64,000 nt of DNA from Papaver somniferum (taxonomy: Eukaryota; Streptophyta; Magnoliopsida; Ranunculales; Papaveraceae), in the NCBI RefSeq assembly GCF_003573695.1, contig NC_039365.1, positions 130,535,466-130,599,465 of the forward strand. The letters are read 5' to 3'. The stretch's first letter is position 1; each line of letters starts with the position of its first letter. This document shows, piece by piece, positions 45,301-55,814 of the stretch. The notes under the pieces were generated by a model, which saw nothing but the letters and a program-made list of their open reading frames with translations, did not search any database and was not told the DNA's origin. Position numbers and translations under genes: made by a program.

Positions 45301-45803
45301 TTGCTCAATGTAGCATCCTTCTTCTAATGTGGAAGGATGCTCATAATTCTCAAGAAGCCTTTGTGTCTTGAGAAAGTAGTTGTTGTTATATTTTATATTT
45401 TTTGTCCTTTACGAAACAATGATCATAAAACTGTTGAGCCTTTCTCTAGTACTTTACATGATGTAATGTTTTTTGATCGTTCACTCTTGAGGATAATTTC
45501 TTGTTGATTACCTTGATTTTCAACAATTCTCTTATGTTCCCTTGAACTAAGAATGGCATCCTTTGTTTAGAATGATTCCTGAGTTTTTCAAAACTTCTTC
45601 TAAATTTAGCTCCATTATTCTTTTGGTCTCGTACCAAGGTTGTAACCATAAGTGCACGTACACCTGACCCACACGGAACGTATGCGAGTATCCCTAGGGT
45701 TTCCTGAGAAACAATCATATTTTTATATATATATATATATATATATCATGCTCCGTTTTGGTAGATACATGTTCCGTAACGTCAAAAGGTTCACCTGATT
45801 TCT
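45301..45803 (+). mobile_element. Copia-2 spacer with TA repeat and possible internal promoter
   Basis: Non-coding, AT-rich. (TA)n with flanking T's at 45720-45746 lies about 60 bp upstream of the ATG at 45804 and could act as a TATA box; it could equally be a simple microsatellite. Confidence 0.4.
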
Positions 45804-46091
45804 GTGTGCACAATGGATGGATGCAACAAGGAAGACAATGTTGAGAAGGGAAAGACTATCGAGTTTCACGAGAACCCTGTTTTCATAACCTGCTATCATG
45901 TTGTTGATCATGAAAACAAACTACCAATTCAGATGCCATCACAACTGGTAGGAAATATTCTTCGATATTTTGAGGCCGTACGTGAACAACTTGGAATCGC
46001 AACAAGGAATCTTGAATTTCTGAAAAACGAATTGAAGAAAGCAACTGATGAGCTCGTCCATGTTCAATCTCTGGTTGCTGGCTATGTTTAA
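45804..46091 (+). CDS. Copia-2 second ORF, 95 residues, coiled coil
   Basis: MCTMDGCNKEDNVEKGKTIE begins the product. The second half (VGNILRYFEAVREQLGIATR, NLEFLKNELKKATDELVHVQ) has regular hydrophobic spacing typical of a coiled coil. It has no known domain. Copia-1 has a decayed counterpart at 8664-8945 in the same relative position. The frame is open end to end although the gag frames of this element are broken, which is unusual in a decaying copy. Confidence 0.5.
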   Translation: MCTMDGCNKEDNVEKGKTIEFHENPVFITCYHVVDHENKLPIQMPSQLVGNILRYFEAVREQLGIATRNLEFLKNELKKATDELVHVQSLVAGYV

Positions 46092-47492
46092 TTATTTTTT
46101 TTTTCAAAATCATGATTCTCTAAGAGTTGTTTTGATTTTGTCTAGGAAATATTCTTATGAGAATTTTATTCTTGTGTTTTAGGAAGAATAACTAGAGTTT
46201 GGAATAGCCATTATTGTGATTACACATAGCTATGTCCAACGATTTTCATCTTCAATGTTTTTAGATTTATTTGCTTAAATTCGAAAGTTTGTTTAGAAGA
46301 TGATTTTTGCAGTATTAATCTTTATGGTTTTATATATTGCAATTTGTTATGGGATATGTGTGTTTGCGTCCGTGAACTATGATTGTCCCATACGTGGTCA
46401 AAAGTTATCTCTATTATGTCGATATGAATGTATTGATAAAAGATAGAATGAACTTTTGACAAACAAAAGTTAAGCCTTTTATGTCATTATGCAAATATTG
46501 ATGGAAGAAAGGATGAGCTTTTGTTTACAAGGATTATGTCTATTGTATGTCATTGTGCAAATAGTGATGGAAAATAGAATGAATCGTTGTCTATTCCACA
46601 GTATTGATCTTCCCTGATCCATATTTCTTATGTATGTACTGTGCGGCTCCGTAAGTTTTCTTATGTTGAGCATTTGTGATTAAAAATTAATCATGGGTTT
46701 TCTTGAGGTTAATTTAATTGAGTTTTTGGATACAAATTCATATTCTTATGAGATTTATTGTCCAAAGAATACCTTCTTTTCTTGTGAAAGTAAAGTCGCT
46801 CTTGTTGTTCTTTCGAGAATGACATTTTATGGGGGAGAGTTCTTAATTGAACTTGTGCTTAATTTCCAAATCTTTGTGGGGAGTGCGGATGTGGAATATT
46901 ATAGGGGTTATCTTATATTTTTATAAACTCCTTGATGAATGCATTTAGCTTCGGCAATATGATTGCATCTAAAAAGTTGATATGTACTTTCTTTTGGTCA
47001 TGAAGTGTCTCTATGGAAATTTCATGAGGATCCCACTAGTTTTCGTACCTTTGCCAATTTTATTGACAAAAAGGGGGAGAATTAATGTGTAGTTCGCACT
47101 ACAAATACATATGGTTTTCGGATCATTATGTAAGGGGGAGCAGTTTTCATGTGAGATGAAGTATTGACTAAGGGGGAGTGATACATATCACCATAGTATT
47201 GTTGTCGAAGTTGTGATGCAATTGAACTTTGATGCTATGTAATAATACTACGACACTGTGCAACAATGATTGAGAGCTTTTGTTTTCTCATTGTTATGGC
47301 TACGGATATTCAACAACGGTGATGCTGCATTGAATATCTTTGGAATCATTGGAGTGCTTGGAAGTGACGAAGATTTCAAGTAATGTTGAAGAACGAAGAG
47401 GACCATGCATGCGGAAGAGAAGCTACAAAGTTTATTTATTGTATTCCATATGTATTGATAGTTTTGTCACTAAAATTGACAAAGGGTGAGAT
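46092..47492 (+). mobile_element. Copia-2 3' internal region and polypurine tracts
   Basis: Non-coding, with GGGGGAG blocks at about 46832, 47073, 47132 and 47173 and the final tract GACAAAGGGTGAGATTG before the 3' LTR. Long segments match Copia-1 (9660-10140). No pol sequence is present. Confidence 0.7.
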
Positions 47493-49836
47493 TGTTAGAG
47501 CACTGCTCGATCGAACTCACAAGCGTTGCTATCTCAAGCTTGTTTGTCAAGTTTAATTGCCAAAACTATAAGTCTTGATTTCTATTCTACTAATAGCTAA
47601 GTCTCGGACTAGGATAGAAAGTGTAGTTGAGCTCTAGACTCCACAGTATCCATCATGCAAAGACGAAGAACTACTCAAGGAACTGGTGTAACTTCATCGG
47701 CAATAAGGTATGTGGAGACTTGAACTTATCTATCACTCAAAAGTTTACTTTATCTCATATCTTGAGACAAAAGTCGTATTGTTATATGGACTATGATTAT
47801 ACACATGTACTATTTCGAGCCGAGTTTATCTCGCTTATCTATTTATCTAAATATGTTTTGGTAAGCTTTCGCTTTGGACAAGTTCATCTTTACTAGTGAC
47901 GAAAATCATATTAGTTTTAATTACTTGAAAATCGCTTTGACGAAAAATAGTTTGTGAACAACAACTATATAACGTCCTCTAAGAATGTTTCAATGATTGA
48001 AATGAGAGTTTAAAATACATAACCATGGTTGGATATAAACATTGTGAGACAACTCATATGTGTGTAAGTCCAATATCCTTGAACCAAAGTATGCGTACTA
48101 TGCTGCTCACGATAACCGGAACTAAAGTCCGCGTACTGCCGGAAGTTCACATCCCGTGAATTTCTGCTGGAGTTTGTGAACTGAAAAGAAACTTAATCCG
48201 GGTACTTAAGTCCGCGTACCAGTATGCGTATTTAAGTAGGTTATTTTCAAAAAACAGTTTAATTTGTGAACTAAGACATTTATATTTTAAGGAATGCAAT
48301 CTTTGCAAACGGTGGCTATAATGTTCATGAATCAAAACTATTTTTGTTTAGATTGTGTCTTGTATACTTCTATGAGATCTAAGCAATTGAACAACTCTCT
48401 AACTAGTTCATTTGAGTCATTTGAACTAGTTGTGGTAAAAAAGAATAAGGTTGATATGAAAGTGCTCATATGGATAACCTATGGTTAACTACCGATGAAC
48501 CAACGAGTTGTACACGTTTATGTACGGTTACTCAAACCTAAATGAAGTTACATTTCATGTATGTATAACAATCTAACATTCGATCTAACGGTTGAAAGAT
48601 ATTAGCTTCAATGTAATCAGATTTTCATCTAACGGTGAATATTGAATGCTTTGTTACCAAGGTAGCATTGATTGCAAACCCTGATTTGAAGACTATATAA
48701 AGGAGAACTCTAGTAACTGGGAAACCTAATCCCCACACCTCATGTGTGATACTAGTTGTAAGCTAGAGTTATTTCTCCTTTAAACTTAGGTTTCTATCTA
48801 GACCCGGTAGGTTAACGACTTGAAGACTTCATCGGGATTGTGAAGCTAGACCCAATTATTTTCTCTGTAATTGTGTGATACGATATTTCCATTTCTATCG
48901 TATTTGAGTACAATCGTAAGATTGGCTTGAGATTAATTTCTCTGATTGACAAGATAGAAAAGTAGTTACAAACATCTTCGTCTCATCGTTTGTGATTCCG
49001 CAATATCTTGTTTCGCTAGTCGATTAAGATTATTGTGAGGTGATTGATAATTCTAGGCTGTTCTTCGGGAATATAATTTCGGGTTATCGATTGGTTTCTG
49101 TTCACCTTGATTTATCAAAAGACGGAACAAAACTCGTAGGTATTTATATAGGAGACAGATTTATCTATTCCTGTAGACTTTTATGTGTGATATAGATTTG
49201 TTTATTAAAGTCTTTGACTTTGGGTCGTAGCAACTCTTAGTTTTGGGTGAGATTATCTAAGGAAATCAAGTGCGTAGTATCCTGCTGGGATCAAAAACGT
49301 AAGGAGCGCAACTGTACCTTGGATCAGTGTGAGATTGATTGGGGTTCAACTAAAGTCCAGACCGAAGTTAGTTTGTAATAGGTAGTGTCTGTAGCGGCTT
49401 AGTATAGTGTGTGTTCAATCTGGACCAGGTCTCGGGGTTTTTCTGCATTTGCGGTTTCCTCGTTAACAAAACTTCTGGTGTTTGTGTTATTTCTTTTCCG
49501 CATTATATTTTGTTATATAATTGAAATATCACAGGTTGTGCGTTGAATCGATCAATTGGTAAATCCAACCTTTGGTTGTTAGTTGAAATTGATTGATACT
49601 TGAACATTGGTCTTTGGTACCGTTCAAGTAAATTTATCTTTTGTTCAATTAGACTCGCGAATTTATATTTGCTTGAGTAAGTATTGAATCGAGAAATTGA
49701 GATAAAACTCTTGGATATACTTTTTATAAGCTTGAGTCCGACTGCCTAGTTGATTCTCTTAAAAGTATATTGGAGTTTGTCCATACAGATTGCTAAGAAA
49801 AATATTGGGTGTGGTAGTTAGATCCCCGCTTTTTCA
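47493..49836 (+). repeat. Copia-2 3' LTR, about 2.34 kb
   Basis: TGTTAGAGCACTGCTCGATC at the start and GCTTTTTCA at the end. It aligns with the 5' LTR but the two differ clearly, most of all in the palindromic array (48085-48235 here). Flanks (GATGT before 41387 and TAAAC after 49836) do not match, so no target-site duplication is left. Confidence 0.88.
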
Positions 49837-50765
49837 TAAACTTGATCAAGGATATGTACGAGGCGCAGTTACCGGTGTCCGGACGAGCGGCGGAGTCTCG
49901 AGCGATTTCTCGATCAAGATAGGGCTACATCAGGGATCAGCCTTGAGCCCCTATATTTTTTACCTTGTGATAGATCAAGTTACGAGGGACATCCAGGGTG
50001 AGATCCCCTGGTGTATGATCTTCGCAGACGATGTGGCGCTTATCGGCGAGTCAAAGAAAGAGGTAGATGAAAACCTAGAGTTGTGCCGCCAGACTCTAGA
50101 ATCGAAGGGCTTCAAACTTAGTAGGTCCAAGACTGAGTATCTGAGGTGCGATTTCGGGGCAAATGAGGGGGACATTATGCTAGATGGACAACTTGTACCA
50201 AGGAAAGATTCCTTTCGCTACCTGGGATCGATGATCCAAAGCGATGGAGGAATCGAGGAGGATATTCGACATCGGGCTCTGACTGGATGGGAAAAATGGC
50301 GTCTGGCATCTGGCGTCCTTTGTGATCGCAAATTTCCTCTAAAGCTTAAAGGTAAGTTTTACAAATCGGCGATTGTATGGTGCGGAATGTTAAGCGACGA
50401 ATATTCGGGACATATTGAAGTTGTACGGTACCAAGATGCGGATGCTGAGGTGGCATGCGGGCATACGAGGCATGATCAGATCAGGAATGAGTACGTACGT
50501 AAAAAACTTGTGATAGCACCAATGAAGGAGATGCTCACCCAGCATTGGTTGCGCTGATTTGGGCATCTCCAGCGAAGACCGCCTGATGCACCAGTTCGAG
50601 TAGGTCGCATCAGGCGCGCTGAAGGAAGGATGAAATGCAGAGGCCGAACGAAGCTGATATGGAATGAGTCCGTAAAGTGGGACATGAGCAAGTGAAACTT
50701 ATCACAGAAGCAGGCGTTCGACAAACATACATGGAGAGCGGCGATCCACGTGGAAGAGGTAGGAT
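49837..50765 (+). pseudogene. RTE LINE reverse transcriptase, C-terminal part
   Basis: Continues the LINE interrupted by Copia-2. NLIKDMYE, then GVRTSGGVSSDFSIKIGLHQ, GSALSPYIFYLVIDQ, FADDVALIGESKKEVDENLE (the catalytic ADD), LECRQ-type and YLRCDFGANEGDIMLDGQLV, FRYLGSMIQSDGGIEEDIRH, then CDRKFPLKLKGKFYKSA and RRPPDAPVRVGRIRRAEGRM. This last part is typical of plant RTE elements. One frameshift near 49855 and a stop at 50557 are present. About 80 to 90 codons are missing between 41386 and 49837. Confidence 0.9.
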
Positions 50766-51192
50766 TTCAGTATGTAGGATAACGACCCCTCTTATCTTCC
50801 TGTTAAATTTAATATCCCCCAATCAGCAAACACGTAAATGCAACCCTGCAGTTTGTGAATGGGGGAATCCCCCTGTAGCTCTGCAGTTGGCAGGATTGTG
50901 AAGGAGGGAATCCCCCGTAGCTTCTGCAACCTGGATATGGCGTGGGTATATCCGCATTAATGGTTGAGAATTCGTAATCCCATTAAAACGATGATTACCT
51001 CTTCATCTGGCCCCAAAATAAAAACAAACGCGACGCGGGTAGCGTCAAGTATTTGCATGCCATAGTGGGGGTTGTGCGAGGCTTGAAAGGCTGGCGTAAA
51101 AACTATGTTATACAATTATGAGATAATCTCTGGCCTACCCGGTACTTGTAACTGGAAAAAGGCTTTGGTTTTATTTTTGGTTTGGGGATAAG
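50766..51192 (+). mobile_element. RTE LINE 3' UTR, copy 1
   Basis: Contains GGGGGAATCCCCC (50861-50873), a perfect short hairpin, and a second, less perfect one near 50905. Shared UTR blocks with the later copies include TTATGAGATAAT and GGTTTGGGGATA. The end is AGTCATTGTA. Confidence 0.75.
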
Positions 51193-52030
51193 TCATTGTA
51201 TACTGGGATACACATTTATGATCCCTTGGTGTATGCTCCTCTCAGATGATGTGGCGCTTATTAGGAAATCAAAGAAAGAGGTAGACGACAAACTAGAGTA
51301 GTGGCGGTAAACTTTGGAATCTAAGGGCTTCGAACTCAATGAAACCAAGATGGAGTATCTGAGGTGTGATTTCGACGACACCAGGACTGATGCTGGAGAA
51401 GTATTGCTGGACGGGCAGATTGTACCAAGGAAAGAATCCTTCTGTTATCTGGGCTTTATAATCAAAAGTGATGAGGATATCGGCAAGGACATTCGACATA
51501 GAACCCAGGTAGGGTGAGAAAAATGGAGATTGGTGACGGGAGTCCTGTGTGACCGTAAGGTCCCAGCTAAACTAAAAGGAAGTTCTACAAAACAGCGATC
51601 CAACCTGCGATGTTGTATGGAGCAGAATGTTGGGAGACTAGAAACCCGCACATCATAGAAATCCATACAACAGAGATGAGGATGCTGAGGTAGGCCTGTG
51701 GACATACAAGGTATGGAAAAATCGGAAATGATTTTGTTCGCAACAAACTTTGGGTAGCGCCAATCGAGGATATGCTCACCCAACATCGACTACGTTGGTT
51801 TGGGAATCTCCAACGAAGACCACCAGATGCTCTGGTTCGCTTAAGACGCATCATACGTGCAAAAATAAGGATGAAGCATAGAGGGCGGCCGAAATTGACA
51901 TGGGATGAACTGATTATATGGGATCTGACCCGGCGGGGCTTGGAGAATGAGTTGGTGTTCGACAGGAGTGCTTGGAGAGCAGTGATCCATGTGAATGAGG
52001 TATGTGCACGAGGTATGTGAACTGACCCTA
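51193..52030 (+). pseudogene. RTE LINE reverse transcriptase fragment, copy 2
   Basis: A second, 5'-truncated copy starting IPWCMLLSDDVALIRKSKKE (here SDD instead of ADD). It continues through TLESKGFELNETKMEYLRCD, FCYLGFIIKSDEDIGKDIRH and CDRKVPAKLKG to LRWFGNLQRRPPDALVRLRR. Several stops and frameshifts. It begins exactly where the 3' UTR of copy 1 ends. Confidence 0.88.
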
Positions 52031-52620
52031 TTATTTCCGACTATCTCTTTAACAGGATGACGTAGAATCACGAAGTTGGTCAAATGGGACCTCAGTTGGC
52101 AGAGCCTAGATAAAGAGTTGACATTTGACAAAAATGCATGAAGAGCTGCGACCCATAGGAATTAGGTATGTGCATGAAGTACGTGTACTGGCCATATTAT
52201 TTTCTACTGTCTCTTTAGTAGGCCTACGTAAACCATGAACATGTAAAACACCATGGAATAACTGTGAAGGGGGGGGGGGGACTCCCCCGTATCTTTGCAG
52301 CTTGTGAAGGGGGAATCACCCTCGTAGCTCTGCAGCCGGGACATGGAGTAAGTAGATACATTACTCTAATGGTCGTGAATATATAATCATATTGAAGTGT
52401 TGACTACTGCAGTTTCTGTACCGAAAACGAACGAGGCACGGCATGTTCCAAGGATTTTATCTTGTCTCTGTGCAAGTTGCTTCTAGGCAGGCAAGCCGGC
52501 GTAAAAACAATTTCCACACTTTTATGAGATAATTTTTACGAGATAGTTTCTATCCTACCCTGGACTTGTTCCTGGACAAAAGGCTCTAGTTTTGGTTTTG
52601 GGGATAGATCATTGCGTAAA
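52031..52620 (+). mobile_element. RTE LINE 3' UTR, copy 2
   Basis: It carries a 12-G run (52269-52280) followed by ACTCCCCC, and a second GGGGGAATCACCC unit at about 52310. The final part (52355-52615) matches the fragment in the rDNA spacer at 21790-22060. It ends GGGGATAGATCATTG. Confidence 0.75.
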
Positions 52621-53035
52621 CCTGACGCTCGATAGAAGTGCGTGGAGAGCAGCGATCCATGTGAAAGGTATGTGAACTGATTTTCTTATTTTTGATTGTC
52701 ATTTTTTGCAGGATTGTGTAAACTGGGAACTTGTAAACCGTCATGGCAGAATTGTGAAGGGTGCCATGCACCCGAGATAAGGATTAAGTAGAGATACCAC
52801 TCTAATGGTCGCGAATGCGAAATCTCATTAAAGTGGTGACTACTTCACCCTATATACCAAAATGAAAACGAAACGAAATGTGTCAAGGATTTTCTCCTTC
52901 CTTTGTGTGAGTTGTGTCTAGGCAGGCAATCCATCTTAAAAACTTTGCCACACTTTTATGAGATAAAATCTCAATCCTACCCGGGACTTGGTCGGAACAA
53001 AAGGCTTCCGGGGATGTATGTGACCCACGATACGA
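52621..53035 (+). mobile_element. RTE LINE 3' fragment, copy 3
   Basis: A further short copy: RSAWRAAIHVK-type end of the ORF, then UTR with CACTCTAATGGTCGCGAATG and ACTTTTATGAGATAAAATC. It stops near GGCTTCCGGGG at about 53015. Confidence 0.65.
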
Positions 53036-53243
53036 CTCAGTATCAACTCTACCTTTATTTTATGTAATATGAACTCTTCTGGTCTAATATATTATATAGT
53101 TCTAATGGTTTACATCATTAACAATTCTAGTTGATGAAAGTTATTTTGGGAACAAAAAAAGTAAAGTAAAATTTATTTGGGTTATTCTCCCAATTCCGGT
53201 AAAATGAAACTGGATTTAAATAAAATTCAACAGGATTATTCTC

Positions 53244-53786
53244 TCAGAATGTATATGGATAGAATTTATAACGGGGTGTGGAAGAACAAGTAATTTCCGG
53301 TAGGCTTGTATCCTTATTTTAGGTTCACTAGGGTCCTTATTGGTTGGAACTTCTAGTTATCTTGGTAGGAATCTGATATCCTTATTCCTGTATCAGGAAA
53401 TCCTATCTTTTTCACAAGGCATTGTTATTTCTTTCTATGGGATCCCGGGTCTATTCATTAGCTCCTATTTATGGTGTACAATTTCGTGGAATGTAGGTAG
53501 AGGTTATGACCAATTCGATTGAAAATAAGGAATAATGTGTATTTTTCTTTGAGGATTTCCTGGAATAAATCGTCGTATCTTCCATCGATTCCTTATGAGA
53601 GATGTCTAGTCGATTAAAATCGAAATTAAAAAAGGTATTTCTCCTCGTCATGTCCTTTATATGGAAATCAGATGTCAAGGATTCATTCCCTTGGCTTGTA
53701 CTGATGAGAATCTGACTCCACGAGAAATTGAACAAAAGGGGCCGTAATTGGCTTATTTCTTGCTTATACCAATTAAAGTATTTTGA
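53244..53786 (+). pseudogene. ycf4: Nuclear copy of plastid ycf4 (photosystem I assembly), full length, no indels
   Basis: Ycf4 helps assemble photosystem I in the plastid thylakoid membrane. The frame from 53244 runs 181 codons to the stop at 53786, which fits the whole plastid gene from residue 5 onward without any net insertion or deletion. Conserved stretches: [58 protein letters not shown]-type and [14 protein letters not shown]. Six in-frame stops interrupt it: TAG near 53298, TGA and TAA near 53519-53527, TGA near 53550, TAG near 53609 and TAA near 53744. Most look like C-to-T or G-to-A changes. It is a dead plastid-to-nucleus transfer. Flanks up to about 53040 and 54080 may also be plastid spacer. 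Confidence 0.92.
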
Positions 53787-54099
53787 AATGAGATGCGAGG
53801 AATTGATGTTTTTTTAGCATGAGGGAAAGAACATAACTAAGGAAAAAAATATTGTTCAATTTGGATATTTCACCCAGGAAAAAAATACAAAAAAATACGT
53901 TTTACCTAAAATATCCCTAAAGATCTTTTTTAGAATCAAAGTCTTTTTTTCTCGTTAACAGAAGACGAGCTATGGTTTTGAGTTTTTGTTCTGAAGAAAA
54001 CAAGGTTCAATTTTTTTATATGTTCGACGTTCGAGTGATTTGCGTACAATTCGATTATTCTCCGATCTTTCTTCTATTACAGTAAATTTTATTCTACTG
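53787..54099. other. Sequence after the ycf4 copy, possibly plastid spacer
   Basis: AT-rich with runs of T and A. In plastid genomes the ycf4-cemA spacer follows here. I see no cemA coding sequence, so the transfer probably ends within this stretch. Confidence 0.4.
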
Positions 54100-55800
54100 T
54101 TTAGTTGTTGATTTTCTAGTCTAGCGTTTTACAAATGGATTTTGAAACTAAAAACTCATAAGTTTTTAAATTTGAATCATGAAAATCATGGAGTTGGTGA
54201 TGCTGAAATGGGTAGTTTTCGGTTTGAAGGCTTTGAAAATACAGGGGAAGGTTATGAAGATGATGAGTTGATACTGTTATTGGCTTGAGGAACTGAGCAG
54301 CATGTACAAATTGATGTTGAAGTAGAGGTTTGAGATAATGGGTTGTGGTAGTTGCAAGCAAGACTGAATGTGGGGATATGATGCTGAGAAAGATTAAGAG
54401 ATTGGCTTGCAGTCAGATTTGGTTTTGGTCCGAGTATGGAGATGCAGAATTGCAAGAATTGGTTGAAGCATGAAAGAGATTGAATCTGACCCTGAGTTGT
54501 GTTGGATTTTGGTTGTTCCGGTAGTTCATACTGAATGAATGGATTGGTGATTGAGTTGCAGTTCAGGTGCAGATTCAGTTAGGCAGTGATGTAGATGTGT
54601 GTTGTTGTTGTCCAAAAGGAACTGAGTTACTGGGATGAATGAGGTGTCCTGAGCAAGTAATGGAACTGATTTTGTTGCTTGTTGGTGCTTTAAATGATAA
54701 ATGGAGTAATGGATGCAACTGAATTGGGTTCTTGAAGGTGGTATTTTCCAGTGATATTGGTTACAATTCAGTAATGGTGTTGAGAAGTTCAGAAACAGGT
54801 AGTGTTGTTGTTGGTGGAATAAGAAGCTGGTGGTACTGGTCTTGCAATTGACTGAGAATTGATGATGAGTAAAGTAGATTCAAAGAGGAGATGACATAGC
54901 TGCTGGAGTTGGTTTGATGGCAGAGAAGCTGGTACTGTTAATGTTGTTGTCCTGAGGTGGTGGTAGTAGAATGGTGGAGTTACATGAGTCAAGGTGGAAG
55001 TGTTGGTACTTACTGGTAGATGGAGGAAATATTTTAGAGCTGCATAAAATGAGATTGCAATGGTGTTGTGTGTGTGTGTGAATTGCAGGAGATGACTGAG
55101 TAGAAGAGTGTGTTTGCAGTTGCAAGTGGATAATGTGCCAATGGCTGCGATCTAATGGATAACTAGTGGTGATTTGGTTATGAGAAAGAATTACAGGGAA
55201 AGAATGGGATTGAAGCTGATTTCGTGATGTTGTTGTTGTTGTTTATGAGCAAGTGCAATGCAGGCTAATAGAGGAAGCTGACATGATGTGGTTGTGACTG
55301 TTGCCAGGAAGAGAAAAAAGGTGTCATGTGCTGTTGCAGATGGGAAGATTTTGGTTGCGGTGATTTCTTTTGAACTGAAATGTGGCCTGAGTGTATGAAC
55401 AACAGGTAGATGGAGACAATGAATGGGTACTATTGAGTTGCAGCTGTGCAAGGAGAAGGTTACAGGTTATGATGTTTGTGCTTGATGGAGCAAATAGGTT
55501 GAGGTGCAGGTGATGATTGAACGTGAAATGAAAATATGTTTTGAATGTTTTTATTATTGAAAAGTTGTACTGAAGTTGTAAGCGTCGGCATGTGGATCAG
55601 TTTCCTTATGATCACGCTATTGTTGTATGGATTCAACGAACCTTAATGTTTATGAATACATTTATCTGTATTTCAGTATTGCAACAAGTATTTGTTTTGA
55701 CACATTCAAAAAAGGTGTATCTTAATGAATTTCGTTGGTTGTTTAATTGTACGTAGATTATTTTCAATTTTTATGGTAAAAACTTGAATAAATTCAGATT
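54100..55800. other. Unidentified 1.4-kb stretch with strong GC skew
   Basis: The plus strand at about 54180-55540 is rich in G and T and very poor in C. Minus-strand open stretches (for example 54116-54361, 54880-55125 and 55191-55451) reflect this composition and show no known domain. GTTGTTGTT and TTGCAG-like motifs are frequent. No TIR, LTR or RNA gene was found. Confidence 0.5.
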
Positions 55801-55814
55801 ATAACAAAGATTAG

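Noticed and set aside
45720..45746. TA run as a scaffold attachment site or origin
   Set aside because: A simple (TA)n microsatellite; nothing else supports such a role.
53340..53522. Functional ycf4-like gene
   Set aside because: The open part is a third of the gene and is bounded by in-frame stops; plastid genes also lack nuclear promoters and transit peptides here.
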